Of a DNA stretch of 64,000 bases, positions 45,512 to 57,292 are shown piece by piece. Numbering within the stretch: the first letter of the stretch is position 1; the number at the start of each line of letters is the position of its first letter. Source of the DNA: Margaritifera margaritifera. Its lineage: Eukaryota > Mollusca > Bivalvia > Unionida > Margaritiferidae. The notes below the pieces were generated by a model. That model was not told the origin of the DNA, did no database searches, and saw only the letters and a list, made by a program, of their open reading frames with translations. The stretch covers positions 3,583,001 to 3,647,000 of the forward strand of contig JAQPZY010001569.1 in NCBI GenBank assembly GCA_029931535.1. The letters are read 5' to 3'. The translations under genes and the position numbers were made by a program.

Positions 45512-48500
45512 ATGGCCGACGGTCTCTTAAGCACATTCCGTTTACCGCCAATATTAAATGTAACCGATGGGAACATTTCGGAAAACTTTAAGCATTGGAA
45601 AAGACAAGTGCAGATTTACCTAACTGCAAGTGGAGCAACTGATAAAGAGGATGAGGTGCAAACAGCCATAATTTTGCATTGTGCAGGACCGCTCATTTTG
45701 AATATTTATGATCAATTTGTATGGGACGCAGATGGCGACAAAAACAAACCCGGCAAGGTACTTGAAAAACTTGAGGCATATTGTAACCCCAGAAAAAATG
45801 AGGTCCTGGAATCACATAGGTTCTGGAATGTACCGTACCAAGAACCTTTCGACAGTTTCCTAACTGAGCTTAGGACGAGAGCGTCGTCATGTAATTTCAG
45901 CGAGAAGGATAGAATGATCAGAGATAAAATAGTTTTCACAGTTACCGGAAAACTTCAGGAACTCTTACTCAGAGAAAACAAATTAAACCTGGACAAAACC
46001 ATACAAATGTGTCGTGCGTTTGAGCAGTCAAATAAACATATAAAAGAACTGAGGGAAGCCAGCTCTAGCAGTCGGACTGTAAATAAAATAACTCAAGGAA
46101 GTAAAGCACAAACTCGAAGCCAAAGGAAAAGAAATACTAACAGTCAACCTGGGATTGGCAAACTACGAAATAAACTGTCCTCACCAATTCATGGTAAAGA
46201 TAGCGTTTCACTTAAGGAATGTAACTTCTGCGGACGCAAACACGAGTTCAAGAAGGAAAAGTGTCCGGCATGGGGCAAAACATGCGATGTGTGCAAAGGA
46301 AGGAATCATTTCAAGGTAAAATGCAAGAAAATCCATTTAGTTAGTGCTAGTACAACGCACGAAGAACAAACAGATGACGATGAAAATTGGCTTAATATCA
46401 TAGAAACCAGTCAGAAAAGTAAAATTTCTGCATTAATGAATGTCAACAATTGTGAAGTGCGTTTCCAGTTAGATAGCGGTGCCGACATCAACACTATCTG
46501 CAAGAAGTATGTTCGTAAAGAACAAGTTAGGCCGACAACACTAACCTTAAAAATGTGGAATAAGTCACATATGAAACCGCTTGGAGAAGTTGATCTGAAA
46601 ATTATTAACCCGAGCAATGGGGAAGAAACTACTGCTACTCTAGTAGTTGTACCAAATGGTTACATGAATCTCCTAGGATCAAAAACTATTCAGCAAATGG
46701 GATTGATTACGGTTAACAGTGACAAATTTATTGCTATGGTCGACACGACGAAACTCGGTGATCTAGGGGAAGCAACTCTTACAGTCGACAACGAAATTTC
46801 AGCGAAAACATTGCCGTGCAGAAAGTTGCCACTCTCACTTCAAGAAGACGTGAAGAGAGAAATAGATAAACTTGTCGAAAGAGAAGTTCTAGTACTTGTT
46901 ACTGAACCTACTAAGTGGGTTAGTCAGATGGCTGTTGTACGAAAGCAGAATGGAAATTTGCATAGATCCACAGCCACTAAATACTGCGCTCATGAGAGAA
47001 CATGCGAAACTTCCAACACTTGAGGACATGTTACCAAAACTTGCTAATGCAAAAGTCTTCAGTAAACTTGATGTTCGTGAGGCATACTGGCATGTTAGAC
47101 TGGATCAGAAATCAAGTGAACTAACTACAATGATTACACCTTTCGGTCGTTACAGATGGGCGAGGTTGCCATTTGGACTAAAGGTCTTGAGCGAAATCTT
47201 TCAAAGAAAACTCACTGAAGCACTTGGAGATTTGGATGGTGTTTTCACTACATCGGATGATATAATTGTTGCTGGATGTGGGAGCTCTGAACAAGAAGCG
47301 AAACTAGACGAGAGAAAATTGCAAAACTTGTACAAACGATGCATCGAACCGAATATCATGTTAAATGATGACAAGAAAGAAGTAGGATTGACCGAAATCA
47401 TTTTTCATGGTCACAAAATAACTAGTGAAGGAGTCAAAACAGACAATACAAAGGTAAAGGCAATACACGAAATGCCCACACCAACGGATATTTCTGACAT
47501 GAAGAAGCTATGTGGCATGGTGCAGTATATGGCGAAATTTCTTCCAGATCTTGCAAATGAACTGGAACCGATTCGTCAACTCACACGTAAAGATTCTGTC
47601 TGGAATTGGTCTGAAGAATGCGAGACTGCTTTCAAGAGAATTAAGAAAAGGCTGACCGAAGCACCAGTGCTGGCATATTTTGATGTAAACAAAGAAGTCT
47701 TACTACAAGTAGATAGTAGCAAGAATGGACTGGGTGCTGTCTTACTTCAGGATGGTAGACCAGTTGAATTTGCGTCGAGGGCACTAAAACCGTCCGAAAG
47801 AAAGTGGCCACAAATTGAAAAGAAAGCTCTTTCGATGCTTTATGGTTTAGAACGTTTTTACCAATATACATATGGAAGAAAAGTTATAATACAAAATGAT
47901 CACAAACCGTTAGCTGCGATACTAAAGAAGCCTTTGAGCAAAGCCCCAAAACGATTACAAGATATCATGATGAAACTGTTTCGATATGACATCGAATTTA
48001 GATTTGTGAAAGGAATAAATCTTGTTATCGCTGATGCCTTAAGCCGAGCTTATCTAGAAACTCTCGACATAGAAACTGAACGACCAAGAATCCTGAACAT
48101 TATGTTCGACAACTTCCCAGATGCAAGACTGCAAGAAGTCAAGAAAGCAATTTTGGAAGACGCTGATATGCAATTATTTATGGAACTCATTACTGAGGGC
48201 TGGCCTGAAGCTAGAGACAAAGTGCCATGCTCAACATTACCATATTTTGATATGCGGGATGTCCTTAGCGTTCAAGATGAAATAATTGTCAGAGGAGAGG
48301 CAATTGTAATTCCCAAATCATTGAGAAAGGATATGAAGAATCGTCTTCACAGTGCTCATTTAGGCTACGATAGTATGATGAGGCGAGCTAGAGGAAAGAT
48401 ATTTTGGCCTGGAATGGCAGGAGAAATTGAACAAATGGTTGAATCGTGTGAAGCATGTGAGGAATGCAAACCTAGAAACCAAAGAGAGCCGCTTTTACAG

Positions 48501-49458
48501 CACAGTGATGGAGAGAGACCTTGGAATAAGGTAGGCATGGATCTGTTTGAAATCAAAGGTAGACAGTATCTTGTTGTGATCGACTATTTTTCAAATTTCA
48601 TAGAAGTGGACTACTGAAGTATGGCAAGTTGTAGCCAAGTTGTAACCGTACTGAAGAAACAATTCTCAAGATTTGGAATTCCCACCACAATTATATCAGA
48701 TAATGGACCCCAGTTTACAGGAAAGGAGTTCGCACAGTTCATTCGCAAATGGGGCATTAACCACAGAACGTCGGCCCCAAATCATCAGCAAGCAAACGGA
48801 AAGGCTGAATCTGCTGTTAAAGTCATTAAGAACATGTTGAAGAAGACACTCATAGATGGTAGAGATCAATATGAAGCCTTGTTAGAACTTAGAAACACTC
48901 CGCGTCAGGATACTGGACTTAGTCCGACTCAAATGTTTTTCGGACAAAATACCAGATCAATGATCCCATCAACAAGTGATCTGAATAAGGAACCAGGAAT
49001 TAACTACCGATCAGCGCAAAAACGCTCGATAAAGAAGTGGTACAATAAGAGAGCTCGAACCTTACCACCACTGAGTATCGGAGAGTCCGTATATTTTGAA
49101 CACAAGGAAGGAAATAAATGGAAACTTTGGTAAAATCAAGGAAAGACTGAGTGAACGATCGTACATCGTGGAAAGTCGGGATGAAGGAACCTATAGACCC
49201 ACAAAGATAAAAGTATGCATCCGGGAGACTTCACCTTTACGTGAACCCGAGAATACGGATGTACTGACAAATTGCCACAAAGATCAAACAACTGCAACAC
49301 CAAGTGAATCAAATAGCTCCGGAATGTCACTTTCAGAGAATGTTAAAGATGACGTATTGCCAAATTCAGATAACACGACAACAACTGCAACAAGAGTAAG
49401 ACCCAAAAGAAACATCAGGGAGCCTGCTTATCTGAAAGACTTTGTGTGCCACAAGTGA
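45512..49458 (+). pseudogene. Gypsy gag-pol polyprotein, broken
   Basis: Single gag-pol of about 1310 codons. Gag occupies the first ~230 codons and ends with two knuckle-like Cys/His clusters (CNFCGRKHEF; CDVCKGRNHF..KC). Protease active site is LDSGADINTI (~46470). RT shows VFSKLDVREAYWHVRLDQ, LPFGL and TTSDDIIVAG (~47246), where the last retains the two Asp. RNase H begins with LLQVDSSKNGLGAVLLQDG (~47703) and ends IADALSRAY. Integrase has HLGYDSMMRRARGKIFWPGM with the zinc part, then MDLF, SDNGPQF and GKAESAV (D, D, E). Breaks: a small deletion-type frameshift near 46950 between protease and RT, an in-frame TGA at 48615 in integrase, and a frameshift near 49130. C-terminal tail to 49458. 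The ATG at 45512 follows the primer-binding site. Confidence 0.95.
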
Positions 49459-49687
49459 ATTATTAACTCTTAACATATAGACCCTAGTCAGTTAATTTTA
49501 CATTATTTTGGTTAGTGAATACCTAGTCAGTTAATTTACATTGTTTTGGTTAGTGAATATGAACTGATAATCTGGTAATAGATTCAGACGGCAAGATTTA
49601 AAGTTTAGCTTTTAATATACACTATATGTCAAGCATATCCCAAGTATTTGTATTAATCATTTAATAAAGTAGAGATAACTAGTTCTT

Positions 49688-49701
49688 TAAAGAAAAGGGG
49701 A
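49688..49701 (+). promoter_or_regulatory. Gypsy polypurine tract
   Basis: AAAGAAAAGGGGA directly before the 3' LTR; primes plus-strand DNA synthesis in LTR elements. Confidence 0.85.
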
Positions 49702-49928
49702 TGTTGAATAAAATTAATGTAGCATAATTTGAAACAGAGCATAGTAATTTCATTCAGCTTCTCAGTGTAGTCACATGACTGATGTCTGTTACTAGCCTAT
49801 GATGGAATGTGGTGTAGTGTACATGATGACCTAATAAAAGTTGTATTGCTCTGAGAACAACGTTTGGTTTTATCTGCCTGTTAAGCAGCTAACTGGTATG
49901 TCCCCTACTAGTGGACAATATATCAACA
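49702..49928 (+). repeat. Gypsy 3' LTR
   Basis: 227 bp, about 97% identical to the 5' LTR by eye. Differences fall near 49757-49762, 49790, 49852, 49891 and 49913. TTATG follows. Confidence 0.95.
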
Positions 49929-50119
49929 TTATGGGGCTGTCTGAACCGTATCTGGGATGGCGCTGAAAAAGACAGTTGGTGGATGCATAGCGTCTTGAGA
50001 AAAAGGAAAAAAGTATTTGATTGCCCGGAACAACTTGCAAAATACCCTCAGGCTGAGGTCTTTGACTACACGGTACAACTCACAGAAGGCCTCGCCATTG
50101 ACCAATCTTGATTTTACTC

Positions 50120-50340
50120 ACGATGGTAAAATCAGTCAAGCATTTCCGAGGTGTCTTTATGCGAGATGAACTTGCATCGATGATTCCCTGCACAATGGAA
50201 ACCGGGATTGTCAACCTGAATTTGACAACAGGACCTGGTGCTCATTGTGTTGCACACACACTAACACCCCGACATCTTTTGTATTTTGACTGGTATGGGC
50301 TTGCGCCGCTGCGAGAAGTTAATTATTTAACCTGAGGTGG
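50120..50340 (+). pseudogene. Polinton adenain-like cysteine protease fragment
   Basis: Capsid-maturation protease related to adenovirus protease. The readable tract is KHFRGVFMRDELASMIPCTM, ETGIVNLNLTTGPGAHCVAH and LLYFDWYGLAPLREVNYL. The catalytic His is in GAHCVAH, where the family has HW, and the acidic residue in YFD. The frame closes at 50333, before the expected catalytic Cys helix. Polinton-like sequence (VLFNTAVANSAGLANML) continues to about 50407, where gypsy sequence starts. It is C-terminally truncated and inactive. Confidence 0.75.
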
Positions 50341-50407
50341 CGGACAACAACCAGTTTTATTCAACACTGCCGTTGCAAATTCGGCTGGACTGGCCAATAT
50401 GCTACTT

Positions 50408-50610
50408 TGAGGTGTATGTTGTATGTTAGTACAGCTCCTTCTCCAATTGTTGTCTTCAGTGATCACAACCTCCTCACTTTCATTAATAAGATGAAGAATA
50501 AGAATCAAAGATTGTTACGATGGAGTCTGATGTTACAACCATATAACATTGAAGTCAGGCACATCAAGGGAAAGGAAAATTTGATTGCTGATGCACTTTC
50601 TCGTGCATAG
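50408..50610 (+). pseudogene. Second gypsy element: RNase H C-terminus
   Basis: PIVVFSDHNLLTFINKMKNK followed by RLLRWSLMLQPYNIEVRHIK and ENLIADALSRA, the end of a Ty3/gypsy RNase H domain. A stop follows LSRA at 50608-50610. No integrase follows; about 130 bp later the LTR begins. The 5' part of this element is missing, replaced by Polinton sequence. It belongs to a different family from the 45.1-kb element. Confidence 0.85.
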
Positions 50611-50743
50611 CACTACAGTTTGTATTGTTTTGTATACATGACTATCATTCATTATTTTTATACAATCAATTACATATATGTTTGAAGTATTTGCCAAAAG
50701 AAAGTTTTATTGTATAAAACTTTCTTTCTTTTAAGGAGGAAGG

Positions 50744-51661
50744 TGTTACGGAATTATGTATCATCTTTTAAATTATAATATAGTTTTCATTTGGTTTATG
50801 ACCTTTGTATTATAGTTTATATATTTTTTTCAGTAGCCAACGCTATTAGTTGTAAAGTACACAGAATGTCAACATGAGTCGTTGCTTCGGTCCAAGGAAA
50901 TCAATAATTATGTCAGTCAGCTTAACACAACATGGAGATCACGTGGGTAGAGTTGAGTCATAGCGTGTGATAAAGGTATTTTAGTCATGACCTGGTTCTC
51001 ACGATTCAGTTTAGAGTAAACAACGTGCTGATTTGAAATAAGAATTATAATAGCAATTCGAGTTTGTTTTTTTGAAACGCAGTAGATTGAATTGTTTTAG
51101 ATCGCATATTGGGTTTTTTATTTGTTCTACGCAGTATGGATACTATAAAACTAGATTTAATCCCTGTGTGGGGCATTCTTACAATTACTTCAGCTCGTAA
51201 AAGTCATAAAGGAATTTGTTTCTTGTTTGTGATAGTCAACTTGTGAATTATTATTTCTAACTAGTACTTTTGGGATTATGCACTATTATTTAAAGATTTG
51301 AACATTATTTAACTCCGTTGGAATTATCGGAAACATTTCAAGAACTTTTGGAATATACTTTAGATCACAGGAATTTACCTGGAATTAATAACATTTGGAT
51401 TTAGAACAGATTCTTGTTGACACGTAAGCGCATTAGTGTCCTCATTCGGAATACTTTGGACAACTTCCGGATTAGTGAATTCTATAGAAAAATTTAATAT
51501 TATTTAAGGAATTTCTACACTGCAAGTTATTTTTAATTCTTTCACTTTGTTTGTTTAACATATTTTATATTTTAGGAAATTAAATTTGTATTTTAGAAAT
51601 AGTAGAAAGCTTGTTTGAGTCTTTCTTTCTTTTGTTACATATTCAACCCCTAGTCGTAACA
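50744..51661 (+). repeat. 918-bp LTR of the second gypsy element
   Basis: Starts TGTTACGGAATTATG and ends CCCCTAGTCGTAACA, with inverted TGTTACG/CGTAACA tips. It is preceded by a purine tract AAGGAGGAAGG (50733-50743). No second copy exists in the window. Confidence 0.8.
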
Positions 51662-52616
51662 TTATTCCACATGATTTTAAATTATTACAGGAAAGTTGTA
51701 TACATTTTTGTACATTGGACCTATATATTTAACAAATCTGGTAAGCTATAAAGGATTGTGCCAAGGAATCATAAGCTATCTCTGTGCTGATTAAAGTAAA
51801 TGACGGGGTTAAATTAACTTTTTTGCATAGAACATATGGTCATAAAAACAATGCATATTTTCACCAATATATCTCCCTTTAATAAAACATGTTTGATCTG
51901 TATTTAGAAGCTAGATTAGTCAACATTTTTTCTATCATTGCTTTTGTTTTTCTACCCTTTAGGCATATAGGTAATGACACTCTTTATGGATGACAATTCC
52001 CTAGATATGTGAGACACAAATATTTATTTGACAATAATGGCTAATATCATCAAACAATAATATAAAAATTCAACCGTAAATCTGTCTGATCAACGGCTTT
52101 CTATTGCGATATTGTTAACAGTTCCGGTTGTTTCTCTAAAAATATATATTCTCATCTAATGATATTTTGGGTATAATATAAACAATAGGAATGGCTGTGT
52201 AATTTAAACGAAACTCAATACCAAATGGGTCAACATGGTGAAATGAGTATATAATTTCCAAAAATACAATTATGTTTCTCTGGAATATTCTTCTACTTTT
52301 CTTTAAATGTATTTTATTGCCAAATAATACCCAATGACTGGGGATATGTTCCCTCCACTTATATCGTCCACTCCCTACATGACATACAAATAAAAAGCTG
52401 TGTATAGTAACCTAAAATTAAATAAATACAGCAAAATTCAATCAGTGTCCAAATATTTGGTATTTTGTATGTACCTCTGAACATGCCAAAATAATGTTTT
52501 TGTCTTTGAGATTATCATTACCCCATAAAAAAAATGCTGAATGATAATACATGGAACAAAAGATAAAAGATTTCTAAGGTCTTGCCTTTGAGCTAACATA
52601 TATGCTCACTTACAAG
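51662..52616. other. No recognisable gene
   Basis: AT-rich non-coding sequence; nothing recognised on either strand. Confidence 0.6.
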
Positions 52617-52792
52617 TAGACTCCAACTGCAAACTGAACAGACCCTGGTCTGCCATTGTATAATGTGCCAGCAGATCTGGGTCTATGCAGTTTGTTAGGA
52701 GTAATCAGTAGAACAACAATATAGACCCTGATCTGCCGACGCATAATGAGACGGCGGAATAGGGTCTATGTTGTTTACAGTTGGACTAGAGT
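52617..52792. mobile_element. Palindromic MITE-like element
   Basis: About 175 bp with imperfect inverted ends: CTCCAACTGCAAACTGAACA at the left and TGTTGTTTACAGTTGGAC at the right. Inside, CAGACCCTGGTCTGCC, GCAGATCTGGGTCTATG, TAGACCCTGATCTGCC and GGGTCTATG alternate, giving two nested hairpins. No target duplication was found. Confidence 0.65.
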
Positions 52793-54176
52793 TATACACA
52801 AATATATATCATAATTAATATGGACAATGATAAAAGAAGAGTTGAACTGTTTCATTTCCACCACATGAGCAAAAAGGAGATGGTGAAAGTTTAATTTGAT
52901 ACAAATCAGCACAAAGGGCGCTTCAACCGTGAAGAAGTCTCTGTATACTATGTGTAAGAAACGATTATCATAGTGTCCTTCACTGTATTCATCCTCAAAG
53001 CTTTCTTAAAAGATAAAATAGAAGATTTATGAGGCACTTATTCCATTCTTTTGGCTTCTAGTTAAGCTACCATCAAATTTGCTAAATTTGGTTGATGTTG
53101 CTGATGTAATATCTATTTTCCAAGTTGCAAAAAATACTATTTTTGTCCAACACTTCTTTACTGATATTTTGTAACTGCAGCAGATGATTTAGAGTTTATG
53201 ATTTACTGCAGTGTATGGCTCGTCTTTCATGCCGAGTTCGGTAAGTTCGATAACTTGCACAATCATCATAACAATATATACTGATCATATAATACAAATG
53301 TAAACAGTAGTCAGACCATTTATTTGTGGTAAGGTAGTACAAACAAGAAACGTTGACTTATAAAGACTAATAAGACCACAATGCAGTAAAATAGTTTATC
53401 ACACAATAAATAAATTTTCTACTTTTAACGATCTATATAAAATATATTGTTGATATTAAACCAAGTAGAACATCTCATGGCATTGCCAATTCATGGAATG
53501 CAAAGATGTAATCTAGAAAGCAGCTCGATACACTTAACGGTCGTTTCTAAATTTTGTATTTCGGTTTTATTGAGTGAAATTGTTTCTTTTCTTCATATGA
53601 TAAATTTAACCTTATATTACATACATTCCCAATAAAATGTATGACACAGGTTGAATAATTTTAATCTTTAAAATAAACTATTTAACTCCTTTGTAAATTG
53701 GATTTGAAATGAACAATCATGTAAGATCAGTTATAACTGATAATTAGAAGATAAATCAGAAAATTGAGTTTGATGTTATTTACATACAAACATTCAAATG
53801 AAATATCATTAGTGTATAAAAATGACACATGACATCTAAAAATATATACCAACAACGGAAAAAATTCTGAATAAAATGTGTTGCAAAATGTCTTCTTAAA
53901 ACGCAAGAAAACTATGTTCAAATCCCAGTATGATCCTAATTTCTTTTTTTTTTTTTTTTTTGTACTTTTTTTTTCCAAATATGTGCTTTCTTACCTTGAA
54001 TTAGGATACAGAACAATGTTACTACTGATATTTTCTGTAGGAATGTACACAAAACACAGCAGAACAGAAACAGTAAACAGCTGACATTACCGTAAAAAAT
54101 CTGCTACTTCAGTATGTTATACACTTTAGCTAGCCAACACGTTTGTGCACAAGATAAAAAGGAAATTTTATTGGAC
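52793..54176. other. No recognisable gene
   Basis: AT-rich. It contains a T-run at 53944-53961. Short open frames have no recognisable motif. Confidence 0.6.
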
Positions 54177-54303
54177 CAAGTGAATAAAGGATATATTTCA
54201 TCTCATGGGTGAAAAACTCGAGTATTTTCACTCGTGGCTTTGCCGATCGTGGATGAATACTATTTTCACCCACTCGATGAAATATATCCGTTATTTACTC
54301 GAT
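54177..54303. repeat. Imperfect palindrome, ~127 bp
   Basis: GGATATATTTCATC (54189) pairs with GATGAAATATATCC (54276-54289), and GGGTGAAAA with TTTTCACCC. The spacer contains ACTCGAGTATTTTCACTCGTGG. It probably folds as a foldback MITE. Confidence 0.7.
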
Positions 54304-56548
54304 ACAAGCAAATATCCTCTATATATTCAACTTGCACTAGACTATATTCGTCATAAAGCAGTGATTAGCAGTTATTTACTTGAAAATATGAGCCATATCA
54401 ATTCCTATCTACTATGAAATTATGTGTACGATTATATGTCATGCCAGTATTTGATAAAAGGTGAGAGAGTATCTTCTTATAGACACGCAATATTTGGTAC
54501 TAACAATTGCCTGGATTCTTCTTCGCGTTAGAAAAACATCATTCCAAGACAAGAAGAAACCTGAAATACTGTACTGATTATTTTCACAGGAATCTGATTT
54601 TCCATTTTGGCAAAATAATAATAATAATAATAATAATAGCAATAATAATGTATTTCTGAATCATTTAGAAAGCCCAGGACTAGACAAGAACGGAAATATT
54701 ATAATTGGAAAATCAGTTTTCATGCTGACAAGGGTTAATCCTTTTCGATAAATGTTGGAGAATGTTGAATGATTGAGCAGTTTCATAAAAACATGCACTA
54801 TCTTTTTCATTGGACTTTGTTGTCACCACCATCAATATTGACCTAAGCTATGCACTCTTACAATTTGATGGCTGCATTTATCTAGAGAAAAGTGTTGTAA
54901 TGCCAAGATAATCCCAATAAGTCTTGGTATTCATCTCTATTTCTCTGAAGCAAGTATATATACATGAATGGAAGATATATCTTGAAATATACAGTTATTA
55001 ATATTAAAGTGGGTCACAGTGATCCAACATTACACGCTTATCATTAAGCTCCATATTTCTGATTCTTTTGCATGGACATTCAAGAGGCATGATGCTTGAG
55101 GAAAGCTAATTATCGTTCCAAGAACATGTTTCTCGGTTACTAGTATATATGTTTTGTGCTCAATATGTTGTGTTAATTTTTGTACACAATGGTCCTTATC
55201 AGACAATGAGACATAACATTCTATGTATTTCCTAACCTTTATTTTAAGTCCATGCCAGCTTAGTACAAATGGTGGCATTTTTCATAAATAGAAACAAATA
55301 TTTGTCTCCTAGAAGACCATTTGTTTCATAGTGAAACGAGCAATGTGTGTGACTTCCAACAAAAGTAGCTTGTTTCAAATCATGACCATATATATATATA
55401 TAACGTCGTAAGATTGTGCAATATCTCTAATCACAACTGTCTCAATGGCAAAAACAGATACACATGTAAGTCAGCCATGATAAAGGAGAGCAATGGGCTA
55501 GAAAAGGTAAGTAGGTTTGGAGTCAATCACAGTAAAATACAAGTCACCATTATACTCATTCTCCTTGGCCTTGTCAGTAAAAAAAGATATTTTGCTCACT
55601 ATTATTGTGTGGTGGTGTTATTACTTCTTTTTCCTTTAATTTGCCGTCGCAGTCTACATAGTGGTCGTCAATCTTGTTGCTGAGATCATTGAACTTATTT
55701 CTTTTGTGTTATTTCATAAGATTCAAACCTCTCGTATTGATGTAGGTATTCTCCCGCAGGACTGTATTAGTTAGCAAGTTCACAAAAAAGTATAGAATAG
55801 CTCAGTTTGTATGTGATGAAGAGAAAAAGTGATATAGAAAGATAAAGAGATGAATAAAAAAGAAGTTAAGATCACTTTCCTTTCAATCTAAGTTGAAGGT
55901 TTTCAAATATCGATATCAGGCAAGTATTTAAAAAGATTCTTCAGCTTGAATTTGGAGACAAATTCTGTCTTTTCTATTTGTTCAGAAAAATGGTAGGTCT
56001 TGTCTATATGTTCCTAGAAAAAAACAGCAAATACAGGAATTCTTCACCAAGATGTTGACACACTGGTTACATGTTCGATAGCTTTATTTAATGGTTCTGT
56101 ACAATAATTGTAGATATTTCATAATATTTTTCAGTCTAAATATGTTAGTAAATATGCGTAATACCATTTATGAACTACTTCCAATGCATATACTTTGAAA
56201 CAAAATGTGTTACAATCTTGTTTGAAACTAAAAGTATAAAAATGTTTAACATGGTGCTGCTATAATAATAATATTAATAAGTATATTGAAGAAAAGTGCT
56301 AGTTATAGCGTTGCATATGTCATCACGATCAGCGTCAACAGAATATTAAAGGTTTTGTGCAATCCTAAAACTCCAAAAAAAGGTGAGACATAGTGTTCCA
56401 CAAAATGCTCTTATTATTATTTTTTATAATTACTGAACTAAAAGAATAATTTCAGTGCATTGCACTACAATCCCCATTTTGCCCATTGTAAGGATGGCAT
56501 CTGTCACTGCGATCAACATGATGCATTTCGATAGCTAACACCTTGGAG

Positions 56549-56550
<2 letters not shown>
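54304..56550. other. No recognisable gene; minor microsatellites
   Basis: Non-coding by inspection. Contains an (AAT)n tract at ~54614-54650 and a short TA tract at ~55388-55402. Confidence 0.6.

Positions 56551-56643
<93 letters not shown>
56551..56643. repeat. (TA)n microsatellite
   Basis: About 46 uninterrupted TA dinucleotides. Confidence 0.97.
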
Positions 56644-56646
<3 letters not shown>

Positions 56647-57292
56647 TGTAAGGTAAGGCTTTTCCACTTTTCCAGATTGGTTTAATTATATGATTTAGTG
56701 GTTCTCCTGTGAAGATATTTTATTTAGAGGATACATAAATACCCATCAGAAATGATTGGTTTCAAGAACAAAATGTAAGAGAAGTAATTGTCACTTTACA
56801 TTATTGCTATGGTACTTCGAACCTGTTTTATATCTTCACCAGGACACATGTCATATCACATCATATCTTCATACAAAACTTAAGGCATAAGCTACTCATA
56901 TAATTAACATCCAGAAAATGGCATCTTTCATTTACTTGTATAATAGATTATGGTAAATGAGTAAATAGTTAATAAATTAGGATCACCTCACTTTTAATGC
57001 CAAGACTGTGATCATTTGAATATCACATAAATCCATTACCTATTTGCTCCATATACATATTGGCCTGAAAGTTATATAATTGGTACACCTACTCAGAGCA
57101 ATTATCATACTTGTGTGCAGTATTGTATTCCGATTTCACCAGGACATCTTTGCAAACAACTTGGTTTGCTGTTTCCTACACGACCGTTGATCTGAATACT
57201 TTTCATACAAAAAAGGCCACATAACTCCCCAAAAATATATTTCACACATCTTGGACTTATCCCTCTGATTTTCCTTAGTCCCTCTGGATATG
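56644..57292. other. No recognisable gene
   Basis: AT-rich non-coding sequence leading into the 38-bp minisatellite. Confidence 0.6.

Larger units (their letters stand above)
45151..49928 (+). mobile_element. 4.78-kb Ty3/gypsy LTR retrotransposon
   Basis: Complete structure: two 227-bp LTRs starting TGTTG and ending CAACA, a 5-bp target duplication, a primer-binding site, gag-pol and a polypurine tract. The LTRs differ at about 7 of 227 positions by eye, so the copy is moderately young. The coding region has at least three breaks, so it is not autonomous. Confidence 0.95.

Noticed and set aside
53447..55683. Candidate host exons in the quiet region after 51.7 kb
   Set aside because: Open frames of 60-90 codons appear at the frequency expected by chance in AT-rich DNA, without domains, codon bias or paired splice sites that I could defend.
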